Part shown: in pieces, positions 1 through 7,801 of the stretch
How the letters are laid out: every line of letters starts with the position of its first letter
Position numbering within the stretch: position 1 is the first letter of the stretch
Assembly: GCA_004552195.1 (NCBI GenBank)
Contig: SFPC01000010.1
Coordinates: 1-31,871, forward strand
Source: Bacteroidales bacterium
GTDB taxonomy: Bacteria; Bacteroidota; Bacteroidia; Bacteroidales; Bacteroidaceae
Direction: 5' to 3'
DNA length: 31,871 nt
The notes under the pieces: model-generated
What the model saw: the letters and a program-made list of their open reading frames with translations, nothing else
Told to the model about the DNA's origin: nothing
Database searches by the model: none
Translations under genes and position numbers: made by a program

Positions 1-680
1 CCCTCTTCGCAGTAAGGTTTACTGTAAAAGGCGGGGCTATGCGACCACGTCATGTGCCAGGCAATGAGAATGTCTTTATTGGAACTTTCCTTCCGAATAG
101 CATCAACGAGTGTACCGATGTAGGGTGTAAAGGTGTCGTATTCGTCGGAAATGTTGGAGTATTGCTGCAACACAATCACGTCCCATGGCTCGTGCAACAA
201 GGTTTTCACTGTCCACGTGGTGTCCGGGAGGGTTAAAGTCCCGCCCATGTGGTAAACGTAGGGCACTTCTTTGTCATTGACTAAGTAGTCGTACCAATAT
301 TCAAGCGAGGCACCGGCATACATGGCGCAGTATATACCATATTTGTGGCGACTCACACCGGCATCTTCTAACATTTGAGGCAGACAGATGGTTCCGTCAA
401 GACTATAGCTGTTGCCAATGCAGAGCAAGCGGAGAGTGTCGGTAGGGAATTTGAGCCCTGGCGAGATGGTATCTGCTGTAGTGCATAGGGAGGTTGCTTC
501 CGTCCTGTTTGTCGCAAGGCAGAACGTGCAAAAAACCAAGAGCAGCGTGCCAAATTGTTTTTTTGATAATAACAAGGTTAGTGTATGATGAAAATTGAAA
601 GCGTATGAAATAGGTTCGTGTGAAGGTGGATTGTCCGCAGGAGGAACCCGATGGAGAGAATCGGGTTGGCAGAAGCTCAT
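1..680 (-). CDS. Secreted DUF4886-family (SGNH-hydrolase-like) protein, C-terminus cut by the window edge
   Basis: An open frame runs on the minus strand from an ATG at 680 to the left edge, about 226 codons without a stop. A hydrophobic signal segment (SKKQFGTLLLVFCTFCLA) is followed by LRLLCIGNSYSLDG, the block-I motif that places the catalytic Ser in DUF4886/SGNH-type proteins. Further on come the family-typical stretches YAGASLEYWYDYL, EPWDVIVLQQYSN and ILIAWHMTWSHS. DUF4886 proteins are exported putative esterases or deacetylases of Bacteroidetes that usually sit near polysaccharide-degradation genes; the substrate here is unknown. With the ATG at 680, about 35 odd residues precede the signal segment, so the real start may be a TTG at 575, which gives a compact signal peptide. 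The catalytic Asp/His region lies outside the window. The family call is good; function is only inferred. Confidence 0.8.
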   Translation of the reverse strand, partial: MSFCQPDSLHRVPPADNPPSHEPISYAFNFHHTLTLLLSKKQFGTLLLVFCTFCLATNRTEATSLCTTADTISPGLKFPTDTLRLLCIGNSYSLDGTICLPQMLEDAGVSRHKYGIYCAMYAGASLEYWYDYLVNDKEVPYVYHMGGTLTLPDTTWTVKTLLHEPWDVIVLQQYSNISDEYDTFTPYIGTLVDAIRKESSNKDILIAWHMTWSHSPAFYSKPYCEE

Positions 681-739
681 GTCTGACTAATCATATAGAT
701 ATAATCTCATTCTAACACCTACTTATGCAATGCCTTTAC

Positions 740-817
740 CAAGTCCAGGACTTGTTTTTCCTACTCGCCGAGTTGTTTTTTCTACTCGCCGAGTTGTGAG
801 AAATAGATGGCGACTTG
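740..817. repeat. 21-bp tandem repeat, about four units
   Basis: CTACTCGCCGAGTTG occurs at 761-775 and again exactly 21 bp later at 782-796. Degenerate copies lie at 740-754 and 803-817, about 9-10 of 15 positions matching. The unit core ACTCGCCGA is shared with the array at 11038-11163, where the period is also 21 bp. It lies upstream of the DUF4886 gene. Read on the minus strand it gives a seven-residue peptide repeat (TTRRVEK/TTRRVGK), but no convincing gene contains it. Confidence 0.75.
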
Positions 818-1012
818 TGCAGAGAACTCCACGCTGTGTCCGGTTGGGCAGGCGAAGCGGAAAAAGCAAGCTGCTTCTACCTTCTGGATAGTCTGTTAAT
901 GGCAGAGATATTTCCGCACTGAGTAACTTCATCACCTCCTCACCTTATCCCTCATCACCTCCGCATTTTTCCATGCTGAAAATGCCGTTATGTGTTTGAA
1001 AAGTCCCCTTTT

Positions 1013-1030
1013 CGCGCGCGCGTATATACG
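1013..1030. other. 18-bp alternating pyrimidine-purine tract (potential Z-DNA)
   Basis: CGCGCGCGCGTATATACG alternates strictly between pyrimidine and purine for 18 bases. It ends in the palindrome CGTATATACG. It lies in the gene-poor stretch 681-1550, just beside the CTTCAC repeat cluster. CG-rich alternating tracts of this kind can adopt Z-DNA under negative supercoiling. Any function here is unknown. Confidence 0.5.
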
Positions 1031-1055
1031 GTTTTTATTTCCCGAAATAAGTATT

Positions 1056-1305
1056 CACCCCTTCACACGGGGTGCGTTTTCTGCTGATATTCATCGGTTT
1101 TAACTGTGAAGGCTTTGATTTTCAAGCCTTCACACGGGCGGTGAATGCTTGTGAAAGGTTGGAATGGCAAGCCTTCACAGCGGAAAAGCGTTGAGAATCA
1201 ATGGAAAACAACGAATTTGCTCCTTTTTGGCGTGAATACTTGAAAATCAAAGCCTTCACACCTAAAACACCTGAGAACCAGGCGTAAAGAACCTTCATGT
1301 GAAGG
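1056..1305. repeat. Cluster of GCCTTCACA-type repeats forming several hairpins
   Basis: The 9-mer GCCTTCACA occurs at 1126-1134, 1171-1179 and 1252-1260, and inverted (TGTGAAGGC) at 1105-1113. The copies pair into palindromes: 1105-1115 with 1124-1134 (11-bp perfect arms), CACCCC/GGGGTG at 1056-1061/1069-1074, and CCTTCATGTGAAGG at 1292-1305. The block TTTGATTTTCAAGCCTTCAC near 1114 reappears with part inverted near 1241 (TGAAAATCAAAGCCTTCAC). Short frames read through it, but none resembles a known protein and the sequence is dominated by the repeat. Apart from the two repeat types and the alternating tract, I see no gene in 681-1550. Confidence 0.65.
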
Positions 1306-1480
1306 GGTGAATGCTTTTTTCGAGGATAAAAAAGCGTATAGTAGAGGGTGAAACATTGGGGTTGTATGTTGCCATTCACTCCGTATGCTTGTAGCAGGTG
1401 TCATTCAACTCCCGAAACGTTGTCATGAACCTGCTTCAGCTTTGAACGGTTGTCGCATCTGCAAGATTCGGGAAAATTGA

Positions 1481-1515
1481 CAGTGGGGCATCCGTTGCTA
1501 ACAGATACCCCACTG
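1481..1515 (-). terminator. Candidate terminator for the GH89 unit
   Basis: CAGTGGGG at 1481-1488 pairs perfectly with CCCCACTG at 1508-1515 across a 19-base loop. It lies about 35 bases after the stop of the small 61-codon gene on the minus strand. On that strand the stem is followed by TCAATTTTCC, a weak T-run, so the terminator call is tentative. Confidence 0.4.
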
Positions 1516-1550
1516 CCATTGATGAACGGATGTTTCGCCAGATATAAGGC

Positions 1551-1736
1551 TTATTCATCCATGTGTTTCCAAACGTCGTTGCTGTTCTCCTTCTTGTTTC
1601 CCAGCCAGTCGGCGGAGGAATTGTCTTTGTTGAAATCGTAACTGCTGCCTTTGAGCTGCATACTTTCTTCGAGCAGATGGCTTTCAGAGGACAAGGCGAT
1701 TTGGGTAATCTGCGGGGGATAATAGTATTTTTTCAT
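1551..1736 (-). CDS. Small 61-residue protein immediately downstream of the GH89 gene
   Basis: The ATG at 1736 lies ten bases after the GH89 stop, so the two are probably co-transcribed. The product begins MKKYYYPPQITQIALSSES and is hydrophilic and acidic at its end (KKENSNDVWKHMDE). It has no signal peptide or membrane segment. Short proteins that open with MKK-Y-x-P-x-I/V and end in acidic residues are frequent in Prevotella, often next to secreted-protein genes, but I know no assigned function. Support for coding comes from the clean ATG, the tight spacing and a plausible composition. It could also be a chance frame in the GH89 3' region. Confidence 0.55.
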   Translation of the reverse strand: MKKYYYPPQITQIALSSESHLLEESMQLKGSSYDFNKDNSSADWLGNKKENSNDVWKHMDE

Positions 1737-1746
1737 GGGTAGTCAC

Positions 1747-4700
1747 TTATTTGATGAGTACTTTTTTGCCTGAGCCAGTCACGTAAACGCCCGTTGAGGG
1801 ATAGAGCACACGTTGTCCGCGCAGGTTGTAGAAAATGTCGTCTTCTTCAGCGTTGGCCTCGGGAAGACTGATGCCCGTTTGCTGCGAGAAGTCGAAGAGC
1901 AGGGCAGAGGCACCTTTGCTGCCTACTTTAGAAGCGAGAAGATATGCCTTGTTGGCCGGCACCTCGGTGCCAGCGGAGAGATAGAAGCCTACGCCCTCTT
2001 TGTTACCCAAGCCGTAGAATGTTTCGGCGGCGAGTCCGGTGCGGCGGGCGGTGGCACCGTCGAGCCGGTTGCTCGTCAGTTGCACAGCTTCGCCGGTGTA
2101 GGAAATGTCCAGGTTGATGGTCTTGGCCTCAGAGGTATTGATGACCACGCCTTCGCCTGCTTTGAGCAAGGTACCGGCGGGCACTTGCGTGAGGCTGAGG
2201 TAGTTGCCTTCCTTCAGCGTTTCGGCAATGTACACTTTGCACACGTCCGTGGCGGGCACTACGACATCGACGGGCAGACAGGTGGCGGTCCAGAGCGCAT
2301 CGCTGACGGTGATGGGCAGCGAGGTGGCTTCGGCCAACTGCCATACGGAGGCGTTGCCGTCAGACGGTTCGGTGTTGGAGAGAATGAACTTACTGGCAGA
2401 GGAAGCCAGATAGAAGCCATCGCAGGTGAGCGACACGTCGGCCACAAGGCCCTTGCCAAATTCGCTGCGCTTGTTCAGCTTGTAGTCACCGGCCCATTGG
2501 GCCAGTGCCAATACCTCAATCTGCTGACCGTTACCGCCATTGTTGGACTTGCCGCCGTAGTAGCCGCCGGAGTTGAGGTGGAAAATCACATTCTTGCCCG
2601 ATTCCGATTCTTTGGCGAAACGTACCAAGGCGGCAGGGGTGAGAGGAGATGCTGCGGTGGAAACTAAGCGTTCGGTATTGTTGTAGTCTGTGGCTTGGAT
2701 TTTACCGCTGGCATCAGCCGGCGGATTGGTTGTGGCGTACTGTTCATCGGAAGCATTCTTCAGCGTGTAGGCACGTTGGTACAGTTTGCCTTCGGCATAG
2801 GCGAGCAGGTCTTTGCTCTGCTTGTTGCACAGGTTCTTGTCGATAGCCACATACCACGCGTTGCCTGCTTCCACGGCATACTGCTTCACGGCGGTGCAGC
2901 CCCTGAACGGCTTGTTGTGCAACGTAGGGTCGCTGATGAAAAGCTTCGTGATGTTGATGCCAGCGGGCAGGGAACTGGAGAAAGTGGAGATATCGTTGAA
3001 GGTAACGCCAGTGAAGGATTTTGTCTCAGCCGTCTTGTTATCGGCATACAGCGTCATGTCCAACGTACCGTTGCCGTAGTTGTCGATGATGATGGTGAAT
3101 TTTGACGAAGCGGAGTTTTTGAACTTGTTTTCGCTCGACCCGTTCACTTTGGCCGTCAGTGTACCGGCTTTGGCCCAATAGAGCTGAAAACCATTCTTAT
3201 AGCTATCTGCAAAGGAGTTGCTACCGGTTGCCAAGAGGCTGGAACCCCACTCGTTAAAGGAAGAGCCGTTTGTCGTGGCACAGAGAATGAGTTGCCAGGG
3301 TGAGTTGCCGGGGATGGTCAACTCGGGTGCAATCTCCACGTTTCGGGTACCGGCTCCCATGAAAGAGGTATCCAGGTAGTAGTCCAAGGCCGCGCAGGAA
3401 GCCGGCAGGATGAGGGAGGTCAGCGACGCGTTGCCTTGAAACGTGGTCGGGGCAATGCCCATCAACTCCTTTCCCAAACTGTTTTCCTGGGTCAAATCGA
3501 GGGCGGAAGAGCTGCCGGCCTCGCTTAAACCGGTGATGTACAGTTTGCCATTGATTTCATCGTAGCCGAATGACCAGTCACCGTATGTCAGCGCGGAGGC
3601 ATAGGTGAAAACGGCGCTGATGGTGGCGTTGTCGTAGGGCATGAACTTGATGTTGTTCTCATCCATCCATTTCTGCGGTAGTTTTCTTCCGTTCTGGTCC
3701 TGCCAGTAGGCAATTTTGAAACCATCTTTCGGGTAGGCACGAAGGATAACCTGTTGGCCCACGGGATAGGTAAAGGTTTCATTCTGCCCGTTGGCATCTA
3801 CCGTTCCCCGGTCAGTGTTGCTGCTGACTACAGACACGGTTACGGCTTTCTGTGCCGGACTTTTCACATTGACCAAAATGTCGTAGGTCATACGGTTAAC
3901 GGGGTCCTTTGCCGGGAATGCGTCAGTAGTGGGATCATAACCTACCTTATAAGCACCGTCGAAACGCAGGCGCAGGTGGGTCAGCCCTTCGGGGGTGTCG
4001 AACGGCAGGGTGACAGTCAGCGGACCGCTGCAGGCGGCTGAACTCTTGGAGTTGTGGTTGCCTTTCACACAAAGCAATTCGTCGGTCATGTTGAACTCGC
4101 CGTCGTTATTGAGGTCAATGTAAGCGGAAAGATAGGTGTATTCCAGACCTCCGGCATCCGTCCAGTCAATCGTGAAACTGCCGCCGGGAGCTGCGGTGAT
4201 TTGCTTGCTGACGGTGTTGAAGAGTTGTTCGGGACAGCTTTCGGTGGAGTAGAGTTCCGTTTCTTCGTCGTATTGCGTAACGCTGATGCTCTTGATGTAT
4301 TGGCTGTAACTGATGATGTCGCCCATGTCATTCTTATCTTCAGTGGGCGTGCCCCATTTGTTGACGATGAAGTTTGCCGTGAACGAAGCAGCCGCTGCAC
4401 CATAATAAGTGTACTCGGCGTCTGTGCTGACCACATTGCCGTCGGCATCCGTCCAGTTGACGAAGTCGTAGCCGGAGGCGGGGGTTGCCACAATCGTGAC
4501 GTACTCCGTGTTGGTCACGCTCTTCTCGCTGGTGCCACTGATAGCTACTGTGCCTTCAGCTTCGTTGGCCGAAACCACACTGACGGTACGCGCTTTGGTG
4601 ATATTGTCCTTCAGCACGACATAGAAGAAGATGGTGGTGGCGTCATCCAAAGAAATCTGGGCTTTGACACGGCCCGTGGCACTGGTCGCGGGGATGGTGG

Positions 4701-7062
4701 CGTTCAGATTGGAGAAAGACTCGCCTGCTCCGAAGGTGCCGTCGGCATTAAGGTCAACGTAGAGCGTAGCGGTCTGGCCGTCAGGCACGGTGATGCCGAG
4801 GTTGAGCGCATTGCCACGGAATATTTCAGGCATGAAGAGCGAGCGGAGATCGCTGTCGATGGTGCGGTAGGCAAAATAGGTGTTGCCGTTGCTCAGCTGC
4901 ACGTTGAAGAAATATTTGCTGTACAGTTCCTGCGCAATATCGGCAGTGCTGCCCGTCGGTGTGTTGCTGTAGGATTTGCTGCTGTCGTGTGCCCATTTCC
5001 ATTCCATGTCGAACCAGTCATTGGATGCGTTTATATCGTTGAAGAACTTCTTCCAGCGCGGATAATAGTAGTCCTTCATCATGCCACCCCACATACGGTA
5101 GGAATAGTCGCGCAGACCACCGCGGTTGGCCTGGGCGCGGTCGCCCCAGGTGGAAATCAAGGTGCGGGCGTTGTCCAGTTCCAGCCAATTCTTGTCGGTA
5201 TCGGTGGTTCCGGTGGCTTCATCGGCAATGCCGCGCGCCAGTTGCGTCCAGCGGCCCAGCATGAAATTTTGGTTGGTGTTGAGCAAATTGTCAAGGTCGA
5301 GGATGAGTTGCAGATAAGCTGCCTTACGCTTGTTGAAGAGTTCAGTGTTCTTGGCATTATCCGCTTCCTTGAGTCCCTGGAGCAGGTAGTAGGCATAGTC
5401 CGTGAGAGCCTGGCGCGAAAGGTCGGTGAGGTCGTAGCTGAAGTTTTCACCGCTGAGACCGGAGTTCAGTAACTTATAAGCTGCACGCGCCACTTCCTGC
5501 GGGTCATAGAAGATAGCTGTACCACCCCATGATGATACCGACCCTACATTCAAACTGGGCCGTGCACATACCACACCTTCCATCGGACCCTGCAAACCAC
5601 TGGTACAGTTCAGCGAAGAGTTGCGCAACAGCTCCCAAGCCTCTTGGGCGGCAGTGTTCTCCGTGCTGTAACGGCTCTTGGTGTAATCTGCCAGCCATTG
5701 CTGCGGATCGGGTTTGGAGGCATACCACGGCAATTCAAAGAGTGCGTCGTAAACCACCGGTACGGTTTCGATGGCTTCGGGGGTAGCGCCTATACCCTTG
5801 ATATTACTGTAGCTTGCTTTCTGGTTGAAGAAACCGTTGATGATTCCGTTCAGACGGCCATAGAAACCAGTACGTCCTCCGAAATTGTGGAGCATACAGT
5901 AAACGGCATCGTGGCCTTTGTATTCGCCAAAGTGGGTGTGGGCATCGCTGAAGAGATCCAGCACGATGAGGTCGCCCTTGCGCACCACGTCAAGTACGTT
6001 TTTTTGTGCCGGGCTCCATTGCCAGAATTGGATGACCCATTTCTCGTCAATGGATTCGTTGGCAGCCTTCATGGCTTTGTAGATGGCTTCATAGGCAGCC
6101 GGCACATCGATGCCATCCGTGTTGGCTCCTTCATGGAAGGGATCCATGCTGTAGTATTCAGACGTGCCCATCACCTCCTTCAGTATGGCATAGTAACGCT
6201 CGGCCATGGTAGTGAAGGCTTCGCTGTTCGGGTTAAGAATGTAGGGGCGTGTAAAACCACACCAACCACCTTGGTTTTTGGCAGCATTGCCCGTTTTTTC
6301 CTCAAAGTTGCTGGGCACCATGCCGCAGAAGCCGGGCAGAACGGGCTGCATTCCGAGTTCGCGCATACGGGTATTGATTTTCTTGGACAGCTGTTCCTGA
6401 CGGGTGTACCACCAGTCGGGGTTGGGGCCTCCCCAGCCCTCTAAGTTGTTCATGCCCCACCATGCCTGGAAACAGGGGCCGGCCACGAAGGCATTGGCCT
6501 CCTCGCTGGAATAGCCATAGTACGTGGTGAGGAGTTTTTTCCAGACAACGTCCAGACCCACTATCTGCAAGGGCATATTGATGCCGTGAAGAGCCATCCA
6601 GTCAATCTCTTTCTGCCATCTGTCCCAAGTCCAGGTGGACATGGAGTAGGAGAAGGTGCAGTAGTTCAGGTAGTAACGGTAATCTACGGAACACTCGTGC
6701 CTCTCAGCCGCCGTAGGCACGGGCAAAGTCACCGAAGTGAGGTCGGTGGTCAGCTGGTTCCATGTCAGGTTGACGTGGGCGTAGTGGTTGAGATACCAGT
6801 TGATACCCGTGGTAACGGCAATGATGGAGTTACCCTTGATGCAAGGTTTGCTGTCTTGGGAAGTGATGACGAAGATGTCTTTGCCGTTCGTGCTGAGCGC
6901 GTCGTCCACGATGGTGACGAAGCGTTTGGCAGTTTCGTCGCCGCCAATGCGGTTCAGCAGGGCGGTGACGGCTTTCGGGTTGGTGGTTTCCGTGGCGTGG
7001 AGCGTCATGAAACAGCATCCGGCGGACAGAAGCCAAACCCAGAGTAGGAGAATTCTTTTCAT
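1747..7062 (-). CDS. Secreted multidomain alpha-N-acetylglucosaminidase, GH89 (NAGLU family), with T9SS sorting domain
   Basis: GH89 enzymes remove terminal alpha-linked N-acetylglucosamine, for example from mucin O-glycans or heparan sulfate. The start chosen is the ATG at 7062, because the product then begins with a signal peptide (MKRILLLWVWLLSAGCC); an in-frame start at 7146 would add 28 unlikely residues. The GH89 part spans roughly residues 25-740, with the family blocks NYCTFSYSMSTWTWDRW, GGPNPDWW and CMLHNFGGR. Glu311 (DPFHEGA) and Glu429 (GATPEAIE) match in context the two catalytic Glu residues. The C-terminal half carries a divergent InlB-type repeat (about 860), a GEVED-like domain (about 975, YIDLNNDGEFN), a second InlB-type repeat (about 1110) and a BspA-like leucine-rich segment (from about 1160). 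It ends in a Prevotella-type sorting tail (YNLRGQRV, GVYVTG, KKVLIK). Export to the cell surface through the T9SS is inferred from that tail. Confidence 0.92.
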   Translation of the reverse strand: MKRILLLWVWLLSAGCCFMTLHATETTNPKAVTALLNRIGGDETAKRFVTIVDDALSTNGKDIFVITSQDSKPCIKGNSIIAVTTGINWYLNHYAHVNLTWNQLTTDLTSVTLPVPTAAERHECSVDYRYYLNYCTFSYSMSTWTWDRWQKEIDWMALHGINMPLQIVGLDVVWKKLLTTYYGYSSEEANAFVAGPCFQAWWGMNNLEGWGGPNPDWWYTRQEQLSKKINTRMRELGMQPVLPGFCGMVPSNFEEKTGNAAKNQGGWCGFTRPYILNPNSEAFTTMAERYYAILKEVMGTSEYYSMDPFHEGANTDGIDVPAAYEAIYKAMKAANESIDEKWVIQFWQWSPAQKNVLDVVRKGDLIVLDLFSDAHTHFGEYKGHDAVYCMLHNFGGRTGFYGRLNGIINGFFNQKASYSNIKGIGATPEAIETVPVVYDALFELPWYASKPDPQQWLADYTKSRYSTENTAAQEAWELLRNSSLNCTSGLQGPMEGVVCARPSLNVGSVSSWGGTAIFYDPQEVARAAYKLLNSGLSGENFSYDLTDLSRQALTDYAYYLLQGLKEADNAKNTELFNKRKAAYLQLILDLDNLLNTNQNFMLGRWTQLARGIADEATGTTDTDKNWLELDNARTLISTWGDRAQANRGGLRDYSYRMWGGMMKDYYYPRWKKFFNDINASNDWFDMEWKWAHDSSKSYSNTPTGSTADIAQELYSKYFFNVQLSNGNTYFAYRTIDSDLRSLFMPEIFRGNALNLGITVPDGQTATLYVDLNADGTFGAGESFSNLNATIPATSATGRVKAQISLDDATTIFFYVVLKDNITKARTVSVVSANEAEGTVAISGTSEKSVTNTEYVTIVATPASGYDFVNWTDADGNVVSTDAEYTYYGAAAASFTANFIVNKWGTPTEDKNDMGDIISYSQYIKSISVTQYDEETELYSTESCPEQLFNTVSKQITAAPGGSFTIDWTDAGGLEYTYLSAYIDLNNDGEFNMTDELLCVKGNHNSKSSAACSGPLTVTLPFDTPEGLTHLRLRFDGAYKVGYDPTTDAFPAKDPVNRMTYDILVNVKSPAQKAVTVSVVSSNTDRGTVDANGQNETFTYPVGQQVILRAYPKDGFKIAYWQDQNGRKLPQKWMDENNIKFMPYDNATISAVFTYASALTYGDWSFGYDEINGKLYITGLSEAGSSSALDLTQENSLGKELMGIAPTTFQGNASLTSLILPASCAALDYYLDTSFMGAGTRNVEIAPELTIPGNSPWQLILCATTNGSSFNEWGSSLLATGSNSFADSYKNGFQLYWAKAGTLTAKVNGSSENKFKNSASSKFTIIIDNYGNGTLDMTLYADNKTAETKSFTGVTFNDISTFSSSLPAGINITKLFISDPTLHNKPFRGCTAVKQYAVEAGNAWYVAIDKNLCNKQSKDLLAYAEGKLYQRAYTLKNASDEQYATTNPPADASGKIQATDYNNTERLVSTAASPLTPAALVRFAKESESGKNVIFHLNSGGYYGGKSNNGGNGQQIEVLALAQWAGDYKLNKRSEFGKGLVADVSLTCDGFYLASSASKFILSNTEPSDGNASVWQLAEATSLPITVSDALWTATCLPVDVVVPATDVCKVYIAETLKEGNYLSLTQVPAGTLLKAGEGVVINTSEAKTINLDISYTGEAVQLTSNRLDGATARRTGLAAETFYGLGNKEGVGFYLSAGTEVPANKAYLLASKVGSKGASALLFDFSQQTGISLPEANAEEDDIFYNLRGQRVLYPSTGVYVTGSGKKVLIK

Positions 7063-7123
7063 AATGATATGTATTAGGTTATTAGTTGTGCAAGTGGAAT
7101 GAGCTAACAAGGTTGTGTTAGAT

Positions 7124-7275
7124 GAGCCGCAGCCTATCTGATGCAAAGATAGTGCAAGGTGAGCGTAATAAGCTTGCTTAAATTGCCGAGCCGCAGCCTA
7201 TCTGATGCAAAGATAGTGCAAGGTGAGCGTAATAAGCTTGCTTAATTACCGAGCCGCAGCCTATCTTCTGCAAAT
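7124..7275 (-). repeat. Tandem 64-bp repeat (2.3 copies), each full copy with a promoter-like box
   Basis: A unit beginning GAGCCGCAGCCTATCT starts at 7124, 7188 and 7251. The first two copies are nearly identical over 63-64 bp; the third is cut after about 25 bp. On the minus strand, toward the GH89 gene, each full copy contains TATCTTTG (7144-7151 and 7208-7215), which fits the Bacteroidetes -7 consensus TAnnTTTG. The box lies on the 5' arm side of a hairpin: CTATCT and AGATAG pair around TTGCATC. Each copy also holds the inverted pair AAGC/GCTT. Repeats of this look are scattered upstream of genes in Bacteroidales. Confidence 0.75.
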
Positions 7276-7278
7276 ATA
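7271..7278 (-). promoter_or_regulatory. Candidate -7 box TATATTTG for the GH89 gene
   Basis: TATATTTG on the minus strand fits the Bacteroidetes sigma-ABfr -7 consensus TAnnTTTG. It lies just upstream of the 64-bp repeats, about 210 bases before the GH89 ATG. No clear -33 TTTG is present at the usual distance. If this is the true start site, the transcript leader contains both full repeat copies; otherwise one of the TATCTTTG boxes inside the repeats is used. Confidence 0.45.
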
Positions 7279-7380
7279 AAAACAATATTTAACGATAGGC
7301 CGCTTTGCACACTTTTTTCGTCCTTTTTTCCGAATGAAGGACAGAATAGCGTGTTTCCAAGACCCAATGTTGTGAAAATA

Positions 7381-7800
7381 TTACCGTTTCTCGTCGTTCA
7401 TCTCCACACAGAGAAAGCCGTCAATCGTACCTTTTTCTGACGAAAAGTTAATTCCCAGTGCCAGGATGCGCCGTTTGTCAGCGGCATAGGGCAGGCCATA
7501 ACCTTTCTCCTTGATTTGCCGCACCGCCTCCTCGGCCGCACCGTTGAGTTTGAACTCCATGATATACACATAGTCGGGACATTCCACCACGCAATTAATC
7601 CGACCCTCGCTCGTTTCCTTCTCGGCACACGTGCTGTAGAAACCCAGCATCTGGAGGATGAGATAGAAAGAATAATGGAAGTAGCGTTCACACTCCATCG
7701 GGTCGTTTTTCCGTTGGAAGCGGTAACTCACGGACGAGAGCAAGGCCGTCATGTATTTGCGGAACTTCTCCGTATCGCCTGCCTCCAGTGCGTCCGTCAC
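7381..7800 (-). CDS. Truncated PD-(D/E)XK nuclease domain protein (DUF1703-like C-terminal part), probably inactive
   Basis: The 139-residue product matches the C-terminal nuclease domain of the large AAA-ATPase-like/PD-(D/E)XK proteins common in Bacteroidales. Recognisable blocks are YYLILQMLGFYS-like residues 45-57, the core GRINCVVECPDYVYIMEFKL (66-85), and the conserved Q95-EKGYGLPY segment. Full-length relatives are about 500 residues; the whole ATPase part is missing, and the frame upstream is closed by a TGA. The start is a GTG at 7800, one base after the stop of the HD gene. The first catalytic acid, normally Asp in GRID, is Asn69 here, while E82-x-K84 is kept. This looks like a decaying remnant or a non-catalytic domain that has been retained; it may be annotated as a pseudogene. 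Confidence 0.75.
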   Translation of the reverse strand: MTDALEAGDTEKFRKYMTALLSSVSYRFQRKNDPMECERYFHYSFYLILQMLGFYSTCAEKETSEGRINCVVECPDYVYIMEFKLNGAAEEAVRQIKEKGYGLPYAADKRRILALGINFSSEKGTIDGFLCVEMNDEKR

Positions 7801-7801
7801 G

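Noticed and set aside
39..236. 65-codon plus-strand frame at the left edge
   Set aside because: It is antisense to the DUF4886 gene, whose minus-strand frame is open from 680 to the edge and shows family motifs.
1122..1379. 85-codon minus-strand frame
   Set aside because: It is built mostly of the CTTCAC palindrome repeats. No recognisable domain, and a second overlapping frame of equal quality exists.
4054..5472. 472-codon open frame on the plus strand
   Set aside because: It lies wholly opposite the GH89 gene. Its product has no recognisable domain and a composition explained by the GC-rich codons of the real gene; the minus-strand protein shows clear GH89 motifs.
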